A stretch of DNA of 64,000 bases from Ophiura sarsii (Eukaryota; Echinodermata; Ophiuroidea; Amphilepidida; Ophiuridae), in the NCBI GenBank assembly GCA_035610835.1, contig CM069447.1, positions 41,157,437-41,221,436 on the forward strand, in the 5' to 3' direction. The notes beneath the pieces are model-generated. The model did not search any database. It saw nothing but the letters and a program-made list of their open reading frames with translations, and was not told the origin of the DNA. Of the stretch, positions 33,101-43,730 are shown piece after piece; the first letter of the stretch is position 1, and the number at the start of each line of letters is the position of its first letter. A program made the position numbers and the translations under genes.

Positions 33101-33678
33101 GAATTGTATATATGATAGAAATCTCCATTTATCATCATATCTATGTAATCGTCCATCGGGTAAATCAGAAATTATCATATAGTTACAGCATAAACTGTTA
33201 TGCTTCAACTTACTCCTGGGTCCGGTCAGGTATAAGATTTAGCGTAAATTACTCGCAAGTTACTGGCCTAGTAGCTTACCCCGGTTTGGTGCTCTCAACA
33301 TTTTGGGTTACGCCTCAGTTACTAGGGAGGTAGCGCTATTCTTAAGCTACCCGCCATTGGTGCACTCGGCCAATTAGTACTTACCAATACGCCACCCCAT
33401 ATAGGCCATCCAATAATAGCCGGAAACAGATAATAATTCCATATGCAGGCATACACATCACCGATGACACACGTAGCTAGCAAAATTGCGAAGACACCAA
33501 ATGTCACAGACAACACAGCGCAACAAATCTGAATTCCTCCTGTGATCATTGCCGCTCTTACTTTGAAATGCTGGTTTGGGGATGAAGCAGGTGCATTCCC
33601 TTGATTAGCTGCAGATGTCGCTGGCGCTGTTATATACGCAATTGATACCGGTGTTTGGTCATTTTGATTTGCGGCCAT
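20875..33678 (-). CDS. MS4A/CD20-like four-span membrane protein, gene 2 (5 exons, 284 aa)
   Basis: Exons are 33678-33385, 32372-32316, 31809-31684, 23941-23816 and 21126-20875, all with phase-0 GT-AG introns. Residues 1-159 are the same as gene 1 by reading. Exon 4 has one change in TM4 (SATVAF for SAAVAF). The tail is different: it lacks one 17-residue repeat unit, has QLNAQNQGFYPPP and APSDAQGQ, and reads through the position of the gene 1 stop (GGG instead of TGA), adding GNQVINSNVSKVSKVSKVP from a small tandem repeat. Intron 3 is expanded to 7.7 kb by a 6.1-kb TTAA-flanked element. The assignment to the MS4A family rests on the same motifs as gene 1. There is no transcript evidence that the enlarged intron is spliced. 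Confidence 0.83.
23080..23455 (+). pseudogene. Non-LTR RT 3' relic in gene 2 intron 4
   Basis: Near-identical to 8050-8425, with LSTDKTNIDKLFIYKKKALR and the same stop pattern. It was inherited with the duplication. Confidence 0.65.
23816..23941 (-). CDS. Gene 2 exon 4 (TM4)
   Basis: 42 codons between acceptor CTCCCTAG and donor ATA|GTGAGT. Encodes PIIHSLSATVAFVEMVV onward; Ala168 of gene 1 is Thr here. Confidence 0.82.
24342..24741. mobile_element. TA-type MITE, 400 bp, in gene 2 intron 3
   Basis: Same insertion as 9300-9699, with the TGTGACC/GGTCACA ends and TA on both sides. Insertion therefore predates the gene 1/2 split and follows the split from gene 3. Confidence 0.88.
24801..25440. 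repeat. Left long terminal inverted repeat of the TTAA element
   Basis: It pairs with 30300-30939 in opposite orientation. The match includes the outer 12 bp, the tactttcatatttga region and a well-conserved 25140-25420 stretch around gtggaccatgtcatga and acttcctgtatatgcagtgttg. Confidence 0.8.
25440..27650. repeat. Large palindrome with tandem-repeat arms inside the TTAA element
   Basis: The centre is near 26540. Each arm has about four diverged units of 170-185 bp with gatgtatgtgttagaccactag, aactcatatctagtatttttgc, aacatactttaaa and aaaatggccgcc. The right arm is the mirror image. Inner landmarks ggttaaaataactgaaaaacag (26333) and its complement (near 26725), and acgtatctgtatgtgacaagg (26435) and its complement (26625), confirm the symmetry. 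Confidence 0.85.
27845..28304. repeat. 460-bp direct repeat, left copy, GGGGGCACTACACTAAAT ends
   Basis: It begins GGGGGCACTACACTAAATCC and ends atttagtggtgtgccccc, so each copy also has 18-bp inverted ends (16 of 18 match). By reading it is identical to 29361-29820. Confidence 0.88.
28305..29360. other. Interior between the 460-bp repeats (1056 bp), no clear gene
   Basis: Unique sequence with a GC-richer section (28620-28920) and an 11-G run at 28771. No reading frame of recognisable protein was found on either strand. A short gatggtgccgga duplicate occurs at 29147-29170. Confidence 0.5.
29361..29820. repeat. 460-bp direct repeat, right copy
   Basis: Same sequence and orientation as 27845-28304. 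The base quartet ATGT lies immediately left of the left copy and immediately right of this copy, as expected if the whole 1976-bp unit had inserted with a 4-bp target duplication. Confidence 0.85.
30300..30939. repeat. Right long terminal inverted repeat of the TTAA element
   Basis: Mirror of 24801-25440. The outer end reads agtccattgcac before TTAA. It carries small indels relative to the left repeat. Confidence 0.8.
31684..31809 (-). CDS. Gene 2 exon 3 (TM3, outer loop 2)
   Basis: 42 codons between acceptor TATTTAG and donor TTG|GTATGT. Same protein sequence as gene 1. The 6.1-kb element lies downstream in the following intron. Confidence 0.86.
32316..32372 (-). CDS. Gene 2 exon 2 (57-nt miniexon)
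   Basis: 19 codons, FYFVAGILGVCSKNKNTCV, between acceptor ATTATAG and donor GTG|GTAAGT. Same as gene 1. Confidence 0.84.
33109..33379. repeat. Dispersed repeat abutting the gene 2 exon 1 donor
   Basis: Counterpart of 11915-12187, near-identical, inherited with the duplication; the diverged relative is at 38159-38440. Confidence 0.6.
33385..33678 (-). CDS. Gene 2 exon 1
   Basis: ATG at 33678, donor TTG|GTAAGT after 33385, 98 codons. Encodes the N-tail, TM1 and GWPIWGGVL. No residue differs from gene 1. Confidence 0.86.
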
Positions 33679-33973
33679 TTTAAACAATAATAAAAGGGGT
33701 TTTCAAAGCTGAAAAACGTAAAACATATATTAGATGATAATTTAATACCGAAATATTGAAGTACAATATCACCATGTGATTGGCTTGAGTATAGACAAGT
33801 AGACAGATTACCCTTGCCTCATTTAAGATTCCTGGACAATCGGGGGCATTGGATGGTCGTTGGGTTGGAGTGGTCAGCAGAGGGGTCATTAAGCAACAGT
33901 CCGTAGAAAAACGACCAACAAATGGTTAAGTAAATGCTCAACACCTAATAAATCAGTGCCCATATTAAACAAC

Positions 33974-34239
33974 AGTTGATTGAGTGACTGCAATTACCTA
34001 ACTTTTGACTAATTGGAATTGCTCAATTGTTGGTGAAAACGTACCCAACAGTTGAGCTGTTGCATGCATACTTGAACAACTGTTGAGTGAATATAATTGC
34101 CCAACTTTTGAGTAACTGAAATTGTTCAACTGTTGGTGAAAACATGTTATCCAACGGTGCGCAAATTGTAAGCAACTGTTGAGCAGTTGCATACTTGAAC
34201 AACGTTGTGTAAAATGTTGAGTCAATATTTAAGCAACCT
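33974..34239. repeat. AACTGTTGAG word array upstream of gene 2
   Basis: Counterpart of 12780-13045, with only a few substitutions. Confidence 0.7.
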
Positions 34240-34516
34240 TTTTGCTGTAGACACCAATAATTTCCAATCAATATGTTATTATTAAAGATCAAGCTTAATT
34301 TGGCATCCGGGCCGTGTGCCAGCGATCTGCATTCATTCATTAGTGTCATGAATGCATACATGTAGATGAAAGGAGGGAGAAAAGTATAAGTTCACTTACG
34401 TATACGGCTGTAAAATGGTTTGTACATCAAACAGCTGAAGGTAGGGAAGACAATACTAATATACCACATGGTTAGCTTCAACAACAGTGCATACACTGTA
34501 CAGCTAAATGCGTATA

Positions 34517-35060
34517 CGAGCGTCATTCAATAAGTTCTACCTCCTCACTCATAGGCTCGCTAACATAAATATCAGCTTCATGACATTCATCATGATTATA
34601 GCTCTGAATCATAGCTACATATTTTTAGTAAATCATAATTGATATCTGTTTCAGTTTTGTTATGATGTGGTCAAAGCCAGAGAGAGATTTTGAACAAAGA
34701 AAACGGAAAATTACTTTTAAAATAATTGCATGTTTTTCGGGGTTTATGTAGGCCTATGGTTAGATATAAGCATGATAAGAGCACGATTTAAATAATGAAA
34801 ATGGAAAACAAGTAACGATATCTGAATATATTATAGTCTTATCATGTATAAAGCAATAACTCTTGTAGGCTTGCACATAGTGTAACATTAACTCGAATGT
34901 ATTGCTATGCCTTTGGCATACTGGAAAACTGCTAATCAGTCACATTTTCGTTGTTACTTGTAAGTCTAGCCACAGTGATGCCTCGTATTTTAAATCTTTA
35001 ACATGATAGTCATTGTATGAGGTTTCCCTATGTGCAACTTTCAGAAAAGTCAATGGTAGT
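34517..35060 (-). mobile_element. Mariner-like element, truncated, 3' neighbour of block C copy 2
   Basis: It starts after TA with CGAGCGTCATTCAATAAGTT and matches the complement of 16826-17888, including past 34936 (ctagccacagtgatgcctcg, caacttt), where the gene 1 copy stops. It runs into a reverse transcriptase relic at about 35070. Confidence 0.65.
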
Positions 35061-35079
35061 GTCACGTGTAAAATCGATT

Positions 35080-36027
35080 AGTGGTTTAAATCCTATCTCT
35101 CTAATCGAGTGCAGTCTGTTGCAGTTGGATCCAATCTTTCGCGAACGCATAAATTGATATATGGTGTACCCCAAGGGTCTGTGATCGGTCCCTCCAAATT
35201 TACCATGTACATTGCTCTAATTGAGGACGTAATTTCTAGCCATGACATCAATGTACTATCTTACGCGGATGACACGCAATTGTATGTTAATTTTCATCCT
35301 GATGAAAGAGAGGAAGCAATTTCTCGTCTGGAGCAATGTCAAAGGATGGATGACTGCAAATAAGTTAAGTTGAACGACAGTAAGACTGGGGTTATACATA
35401 TTACCTCTCGTTTCACACCAACTGTGCCCATCAACCCTGTAACTATCGGTAATAGTCCCATATTTCCGTCAGATGATGCACGAAACATTGGAGTCACCTT
35501 TGACCAACATCTGTCAATGACTGCACATGTGAACAAACTGTGTCAATCAGCCTCGTTTGCTTTACGCGCCATTGGACAGATCGGAAAGTACCTTGATCGA
35601 GCGTCAACGGAGAAACTTGCGCACGCGTTTGTCTCATCCAGATTAGATTACTGTAACTGCCTTTTGTACGGACTTCCTGATAAACTTATCTCTAAATTAC
35701 AACGTGTTCAAACTCGGCGGCAAGATTAGTTACAGGCACAAAGAAACGTGACCACATTAGTCACGTCATCAGAAATCTCCACTGGCTTCCTATCAAGAAA
35801 AGAATCGTGTTCAAGCTCCTGCTCATCGTGTATAAATCACTTAACAATGCTGGTCCAAGTTATGTGTCTGAATTGCATTTTTAATGCCATACACATTCAT
35901 ATCTCATGTTTTTTGTTTTAAAATATGCATTTGTGTATGTTTATTTTTGTAGTTTTATGATCATTGTTGTATTTTTGCTTTAATCTTTTATTTATATGTT
36001 GTACAGCGCTTTGAGTTTAGATCTCAC
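35080..36027 (+). pseudogene. CR1/L2-like non-LTR retrotransposon, 5'-truncated
   Basis: Successive frames read WFKSYLSNRVQSVAVG, GVPQGSVIGPSKFTMYI and LSYADDTQLYVNF (reverse transcriptase motifs 4 and 5, with the catalytic Asp pair in YADD), then LNDSKTGVIHITSRFTP, NIGVTFDQHLSMTAHVNKL, YLDRASTEKLAHAFVSSRLD and HWLPIKKRIVFKLLLIVYKS. The frame is broken by stops near 35363 and 35729. The 3' end has the tgtacagcgctttgag motif typical of CR1/L2-type tails, then passes directly into the AGCGTATG array. Confidence 0.85.
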
Positions 36028-36612
36028 TAAAGGCCCTGTCACACCATAGCGTATGAAAATTGTCAGAGTCCAAGAACGTCAAAGAACGTCCAACTTCCCA
36101 ACGAATTGCGTAGGAAAAGTCGACATCGGTGATGGAATGGACGTATCCATAGCGTATCCATAGCGTATTAAACGTATACATAGCGTATGACTAAACGTAT
36201 ACATAGCGTATGACTAAACGTATTGATAGCGTATCACTAACTTATAACAAACTTATGACAGCGTATCACAGCGTATGCGATCGGCGAGCGTATGACCAAC
36301 GTATGCTTAACGTATTCGAAGCGTATGTCTGCCGTGTTCGATGTATCCTCAGCGTATCCTCGGCGTACAACGAACACGTGACTTATGCCGCTGCAGAAAT
36401 TGAGTTTCGTACACGGCGGGACAAGTGTTGCCAGTTCAAGTAAACGCAGCCTAGATGATAACTATTAAAATATCTAGAAGGGTAAATCTATAGGTCCAAC
36501 CTATAACTTACGACGAGTAACGTACCGCTAACGTATGTCAGCGTATGTCAACGTATGTCTAACGTATGTCAGCGTTTGTAAACGTATGTCTAACGTATCA
36601 CGAACCTATCGG
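36028..36612. repeat. AGCGTATG/ACGTATG word array
   Basis: It begins GGCCCTGTCACACCATAGCG and then repeats degenerate words agcgtatgactaa, acgtatacatagcg and acgtatgtctaacg in one orientation for about 580 bp. The GGCCCTGTCACACC start looks like an element terminus, but no mirrored right end was seen. Confidence 0.7.
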
Positions 36613-36904
36613 TAACTTATGCAGAACGTAAGTTAAGCACACGTTGAGTACGTCGAGAAATTTTGAACATGCTTATCCGGAGAAAAAAATGATGACATTT
36701 CGAAGTTTGTTTACCGCTTTTTCAAAAATAAGGACTATCATGACATTACAAACAGTTTCCGTCATACCAAATGGAAGTTTAGTTTTCATTGGATGTTCAA
36801 AAAAGTACATCCATAACTCAGAGCAATTCACGATGAATAGGATAGTATTAATATGCATGAATAGTGCGCAAATAAAATCTACCGACCGAGTGCACCAAAT
36901 TGAG

Positions 36905-37090
36905 TAAACGAATACATAAATGAATAAATAAATACATATGCCTATTTATATAAATAAATGAATGAATAATTAAATATTTATGATAAATTAATAAATACAT
37001 TAAAAGTAAATAAAAACCATTCTAAATGTCAAATTAATACCACATACACATTTCATAAATCAATTGATTAATAATAAATAAATACTTAAG
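36905..37090. repeat. (AAAT)n-type simple repeat, degenerate
   Basis: Runs of aataaata, aatgaata and aaatacat make up nearly all of this stretch. Confidence 0.7.
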
Positions 37091-38158
37091 TATGTCAACA
37101 GTCAGCTCCGGAACGTGAGCCCGTTTCACTTGAGGGCGCTACAAATTGACTGGCATGTGTCACCGTGGTAACGTGTACCCGTCAATTTGGGCAATCATTG
37201 CATTTTCGCTTTTCGACCCTAAATATTTGCATACAAATTAACATCTTAACTAATTGATTGCAGCCTATCTACCAGAATTCCTCGCGGCAGCTAGTCCGAT
37301 GATTGTATCTCACCTTTGACCCCAATATCACGCAATACAGGTCGAAATACACCTCTTTACCGAGACTTCCATTTACTAGGCGAGTTCATACCATTTTAAT
37401 CTAAAAAAATTCAGTGTGATAATATTTACATTAAAATATAATCCTTGTAGTATTATCTCAGAGACAAATACTTATTTCTCAATCTGAGGCGGGAGGTCGT
37501 CCCCTTGGAAACGCAGTCCCGTTCCCAAGCAGGCCCTCTATTGGAATATCAAAACTTATTCGTCACTTGATGCATCGCATGAGATAAAAAGAGACAACAG
37601 TGCGTCACTAATAAACGCCAGGACCACAGTAGCACGCCACAGAGATTGGGCGATAGAAGTGGCATCATGTTATGACACAGATTGACTATCTGTGGTTATG
37701 ATTAAACCATCGAACTAACTATTTTATTTACAGAAAAGGATTTTTATCATGAAAATTGTACCTTTTAAGTGCAAAATGTGTATGTGCATATAAAAATAAA
37801 AAATGTTTATAATGTAATGATATATGGTCCTTATTTTCCAAAGAATTGTAAAAAAAAGTTGAAATTTTCGGACTCGAAATTTCATCATTGTATCTGTCTC
37901 TCAGACCAGCTCGATCGTGACTCATTATTTAAATTAACCGTGTTAACATTTGACCCAGGGAGTGACGTAGTTAACTGACGACACATTTTTTTATTTTACG
38001 GAAATTTTTGGTATCTCTGATATATGGTAAACATTTGGCGCATGCTTAACCTCGCTAGGTAACATTCTGATGTTACTCTCAAGTTTTGCTCTCAAAATTA
38101 CATCACTAGTAATTTACGCTGCAGTTAGGGCATTTAAGCAAAGTAGCTTACCTCTCTA
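37091..38158. other. No gene seen
   Basis: Mixed unique sequence with somewhat GC-richer parts (37110-37160, 37480-37650). There is no long frame, no clear splice pattern and no repeat recognised. Confidence 0.45.
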
Positions 38159-38440
38159 GTGCCACTTTGGTGCACGCGGCCGAATGAATTGCATGATAGA
38201 AATCACCCATTGATCATCATATCCATATTATCGTCCATCGGGCAAATCAGAAATTATAATTTAGTTATCATAAACTGTTATGCTTCAACTTACTCTTGGG
38301 TCCGGTCAGGTGTTAGATTTAGCGTAAATGATTCGCAAGTTACGGTTTGGTGTTATCACAATGTTGGGTTATGCCTCAGTTACTAGCGAAGTAGCGCTGT
38401 TCTTCAGTTACTCACCATTGGTGTACTCGCCGTACATGTA
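38159..38440. repeat. Dispersed repeat related to gene 1/2 intron 1
   Basis: Diverged match to 11915-12187: shared catgatagaaatc, tcgtccatcgggcaaatcag, cataaactgttatgcttcaa and gggtccggtcaggt. No exon-like sequence follows it, so it is a dispersed repeat rather than a fourth gene copy. Confidence 0.6.
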
Positions 38441-40289
38441 CTTAGGCACTTCAGGCGCAAATTGATACACGAATGATGAATGGCAAATGAATGCATTTAG
38501 TTTTAGTAGTTGGTTACATTAAACTGCTGCTCAGCCAACATGTGCGTCATGATCTGGACCTTGATACACACATCAGACGTACATGTACACGGTACGCCCA
38601 CTCTTTCGTTTTGGTTGGGGGACTTAAGGACTTTTTTGTTGTTGTATTTTGTGAGTGCTGTAATTATTGAAAGGAAATAGATCAGAGAATCCAAATTTGG
38701 CATACATTTTGACACAAAATGTCACTTTTTTGACCAATTTTTTTAACAAAGCTAACAAAAAATGATTTTGAGTAAAAAATTCCCAAATTGCTTGATGATG
38801 ATGCAAAGACAATACCTTAAGAACGATTTTTTTAACCTTATCTAATAACCTTTTGACTAAAAAGTTCGAACAAAAAAAAATCCATTTGTTTGAACTTTTT
38901 TGGCACGTTTTTGTCAACATTTCAAAAAATATTAGATTAGGTTAGAATACAGCTTGGTGATTCAATGTCATTGAGAACAAAATAGTTTGATCTTATTTGC
39001 ATATAATTATCATATTATAAAGAAATACATTACAAATTTGCTTTTTGTAATTTCCAGCAACAACTATACATGCCATTAACACCAAATTAACAGGATATGA
39101 GGTTCCCATCATTGTCAACAATCCTGTCTGAGAAAAACTTAACAATTATTTTTACTTTTTAAATAAGCCCAAATCTGTCTTAATTAAGCCCAAATCTGTC
39201 TTAATTAAGCTTAATTAATGACCAAACTAGTGGAAATTATTAAGTATTACTATGTATCCAAACCAGACTTGCAAGGTATCAAATTAAAGGTAAAGATGTG
39301 CTCAAAACAATGGTCTTAGCAGATAATTCAATATCCCTTTAGTATTTAAAATATTTTCCTCCAAACATTTGGTATATTTTTTAAAAAAAACAAATGGTGT
39401 TTTTGTATTTTTCTCATGAATGTTTAAAAACATGCAATAAACACTATAATCACAGAGAAAGATGTTTATGGTTAGCCACACAAATCTGTCAAGCCATTCG
39501 TTAACATGTTTGATGTGTAATTAATTTATGCGCGTAATTAATCAATTAATTAGGCATTAAATGGACTAATTTTGAACCACTTATTGTATGCCCAATTAGG
39601 TTATGTGAGGTTTCAAATTAATTCTTTAATTATGCTTAATAATGGTCAAGCCACATTTCTCAATTTCATTTTTTCTTCTTTTCTGTAATATTAATCAAAA
39701 CTTTAGATACATTCATTTTGCAACTTTTCTTACAATAACAATGTATTTTATACAACTGAACAACTGTGCACAGACTTGACAAAAGTCTATTAATATTTGT
39801 CCAGCCATTCACGCAAACAATAGAAGCAATCTTCAAGGACATGCTCACGCTAAGAGACCAATGTTTTGAAATCCGCGCTACAAGAATTGCCATTCAGCAG
39901 TGTGCAGTGTGCAGTGTGCAGTCAAGGGTTTTAAGCATAATGGTGTATGTTACTTTAGGTGACCGTGTGCTGACATGCAAGCCTGTATATGAAGAGGTAT
40001 TTTGCAAAAGGGCCTACATCCACTTTGGCTCTTTTTAAGAAAAAGTCAAAAAACTGTGTATAATTATTCAAGTTGAGCAATTGAATGACTGAATGGATTA
40101 TGAAAGAGGTACACCACATACTAACTTAAATTGGAATAAATTTCAAATGTGCTAGTTTTTAATATTTTTTAAATCATTTTTAATTTTTTTGAAAATTTGG
40201 ATGTAAGCCATTTTGAAACAAAACTCCATCTGTTTGTACATAAAGAAAATACCACACAAAACAAATCATTTTATTTTAATCATTTTTCA
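38441..40289. other. AT-rich spacer, no gene seen
   Basis: It contains T- and A-rich stretches, a direct duplication of caaatctgtcttaattaagc near 39170-39205 and a gtgcagt triplet repeat near 39898-39922. Short frames around 39766-40038 lack motifs or exon boundaries that would support a gene. Confidence 0.45.
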
Positions 40290-40575
40290 AAAATGAGTTT
40301 GATATAGAAATGTATAGGGCACAATCATATGTTTCAAGGAAACAAAGACTTTTTTTTCAAAAACACCTACATCTCATTGTACACAGCCATTAAAGTTGTT
40401 GTTTTTGTTGCAAAAGGTCTTGTATCCAGAATTAATTATAGATACAAGCCCTTTTGCAACAAAACAACAATTTCAATGGCTGTATACAATGAGATGTAGG
40501 TCTTTTTGAAAAAATACTTTGTTTCCTTGAAACATATGATTATGCCCTATACATTTCTATGTCAAACTCATCTTA
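40290..40575. repeat. Near-perfect palindrome, about 285 bp
   Basis: Arms of about 135 bp: the left contains atgtatagggcacaatcata, ctcattgtacacagccatta and gttgcaaaaggtcttgtatc; the right is the complement in reverse order. The centre lies near 40432 with ccagaattaattatag. No target duplication was identified. Confidence 0.85.
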
Positions 40576-40850
40576 GAAAAAATAGTCAAGGCCATAAAAG
40601 CAAGTAGCCAGTAGCTGGTTAGATTAGCGTGTATGGATAATCAAGTATTGACCAATCCGAAATCAGGTTTAATGAGAAATGTAACAATGCTGATAATCAT
40701 ACAAAGACAACACAGAGAACTTTAAAACAAAGCTATTTTTAATATATATGATACACATACTTAGGATTGAAATTTTCATGGTTGTACAACACTCAGGAGG
40801 CACTATATTTATAATTCAATATTTGGTAATTTATGCTCTGTTGCACTGTA

Positions 40851-41345
40851 GAACGAGGCTGCGTGTAGACAAACAAAATATTAAAATGAAAAACGGACTT
40901 TGATTTCGGTTTGAGCACATAACTGAGTAAATAATCAATCATTCATTCTTCACGTGTGATATTAAAAATGTAATTTATGTTTAAGTAGGAGGTATAGTTT
41001 GGGAGTTGAGAGCATATTTATTACCTGGTCAGTTAATTATTTTTAGGACTGTATACTCTGAGGTCTCTGGGCTTCGGACCAGACATTGGTGGGTTAAACC
41101 GTTATCATAATACATACTGTCATCATTTGTTTCTTATTATTATTTTAATTCATGTTTCACTTCTTACAGGAGTTTTCTATTTTTAAATAAATATGAGATA
41201 CATAGTAAATCTGGATGTATCCCCTATTGGTATTTCCTAATAGTTGATTTGGCAACACCTATACACCTATGATATCAACTGTATTACTATTATCACCGTG
41301 GTAGCCAAATAATACATCTTTTTGCAATAGCCTATCTTGATGTCT
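40851..41345. repeat. Truncated CAGTCCTC MITE plus adjoining dispersed repeat
   Basis: 40851-41051 aligns to the right part of the CAGTCCTC family, from cgaggctgcgtgtagacaaac to the terminus ...ttttaggactg. 41052-41345 aligns to 2959-3280, with a 29-bp insertion around 41275-41310. Confidence 0.65.
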
Positions 41346-41454
41346 AGAAGAATAATAGATTCATGAAATCACGAAAGCAGCCTTTATCCCCAGCATATTT
41401 AAATTGTTACTGTTTAAGAGCTTTATAGCTGGGGAGCATACATTGTATGAAACT

Positions 41455-43730
41455 CATTGCCATTAGGTCTAAACCCATTTGGTCTAATACCCATTTAGTC
41501 TAATACCAATTGGTCTCAGACCAGTTGGGCTAAATTAAATGTTAGTTGGTCTAACATCCAATTGGTCTAATAACCATTTAGTCTAATAACCATTTTGTCT
41601 CGAACCCGGTTGGTCTAATGCCAATTGGTATAATATGGTATAATTTCCGCTTTGACTGATATGCATTTAGTCTAATACCCATTTGGTCTAATACCGGTAT
41701 TGTCTAATAACCATTACGTCCAATACCCATTTGGTCTGATTTCCAATTGGTCTAATACCCAGTTGGTCTCATGCCAATTTGGTCTGATCTCCAATTGGTC
41801 TTATATGGTATACATTTCCACTTGGCCTAATATCCATTTGGTCTAATACCTATTTGGTGTAATACACATATAGTCTAATACCAATTCGTCTAAAGCCGTT
41901 TGGGCTAAGTATAAGTTGGTATAATTGACATACCATATTATGTGGCTAGAGGGAAAAACAACTTGTTTCTCAGACATAAAAAGAGATGATGGGAGTGTTT
42001 ATTATGTTGTTATGTTAATGCTGTTGAAATTGTTATTCTTTTGTGATGTAATTGTGTTGTTGTTGTAAACAAATAACATGGCAATTATAGAACCTTAAAA
42101 TAGTACAGGCATACGTCTATTAGATCATAATGGAGCAACATACATTTCTGTCTATTCTGTTAGCCTGGGTAGAAAATTAGATTTAGGAAGTATTTCTATA
42201 TGATTAAGGCAAGGATCTGTAATAAATTATAGGTAGCCTTCATGTTCTAGTACTACAAGTTAAATGTCACTTTATGACGTGATTAATGTATATTGATATT
42301 TGATAGCGATTTGGACTTCGGATTAGCAAATATATGGTATTACAGAATTCAGGTTGTTAAAATGTTGATGAATTTATGAATAATATAACACTAGTTGTGT
42401 GCCAATGTGAAACAGAAACTACGCCACTATAATCCCCGAGCGCAATGCGAGATGTTTAGACTTCGCACTTTGCCCATACAGGTTATTTCAACTATCTCAA
42501 CTAATTAAATACTTTATGATATTTCAGGTTTTTATTGCATGTAGTCCTATCTAATAATACAAAATCTAAGTGGTCTTTTGCATTTTGCTTTTCAGGTTAC
42601 TTTTTCAGGGGGTATGGCCACTAAATTGCTCTGCCTTGGTCCAATATCAAATTGGTCTAATGCCCATTTGGTCTAATAGCCAATTGGTGTAATGCCCAAT
42701 TGGTCTAATATCCAATTGGTATAATACTCATTTGGTCTAATATGCAATTGATCTAATACAATGCCAAAACAAGATTTACCCATGATTTTCTTTTTCATTT
42801 TTTACTATTTTATGAGTTGCTTTCATTGTTCGGTAATTTCAATTTACGCGGGTGTGGGTGCATTGGTTTTGTCACCAAAGTCTTGTCGGCTCACTCTTAT
42901 TTCTTGCTCCACTCCAATATGAAATATATACTATACCTAGCTACTAGCTACGCTACTAAAATCACCAAATTATAACTGGCTTCTGATATAGTTCTTTGTC
43001 CAACCATGACAGTCCAACCCAAACTGTCATATCCAAATTAAAATATTTTCTAAAAACAGCGCGAAAACATGCCCGTCGCTCGAAAGAGACACGCAACCTG
43101 ATTGGACAAGAGACTGACATGCAAAAATATATGGTCAATCACAAAATTCGATTTAGACAGAACACCAAGACACAGCTACTAACCACTCAGGTTCACATTG
43201 CGGATAAGGGCCGAGGCAGGGCAATTTAGTGGCCATACCGACCTGATTGGAGCGAGGCGTCTTTTACTCAAATAACTATTCTACTGTGTAAGCAGTATGT
43301 GTCGATGAAACACCGTCGTCATCGTAACACACGATATGCTCCGCCTTATTCTATTGACGACGACGTTTAAAAATAGCACTTGATATCGATGACATTTCCA
43401 GATGACATAATTATCAACCAATCAGCAAGCGCAATTTGTCCAGGATAGTTCTGCCGTAAAACAATACAAAATATAACACAAAGATCGTTTTAAAATTAGT
43501 CACACACACCACCACAACGCCTCGATGAAAGGCTAGTTTTAGACAATGATTATTAGACCAACGTATACTTAGCCCAAACGGCTATAGACGAATTGGTATT
43601 CGAATAATGAGTTTTAGACAATAGTTATTAGACAATATGGGTATTAGACCAATTGTATATTAGACCAATTTGACATTAGACTAACAGGATATTAGACCAA
43701 TTGGATATTAGACCAACTGATATTTAGCCA
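41455..43730. mobile_element. Foldback-type element with TTGGTCTAATACCCA word arms
   Basis: The left arm (41455-41938) consists of degenerate 15-17 nt words ttggtctaatacccat in one orientation. The right arm (43534-43730) has the complement (attagaccaattggatatt). The inner edges of both arms share the non-repetitive string CTTAGCCCAAACGGCT in opposite orientation (41902-41924 and 43568-43584), proving they are an inverted pair and not chance arrays. Arms of internally repetitive DNA around a unique centre are the hallmark of Foldback/Galileo-type elements. No transposase frame was recognised. Confidence 0.65.
42606..43245. mobile_element. Inner inverted-repeat element with GGTATGGCCACTAAATTGC ends
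   Basis: The left end is CAGGGGGTATGGCCACTAAA and the right end is the complement of CAGGTCGGTATGGCCACTAA. It contains a short ttggtctaat array (42640-42770) just inside its left end, so it was built from or inserted into the surrounding word-array DNA. No target duplication was seen. Confidence 0.55.

Noticed and set aside
38159..38440. Remnant of a fourth MS4A-like gene copy
   Set aside because: Only the intron-1 repeat matches; none of the five exons follows it, so a dispersed repeat is the simpler reading.
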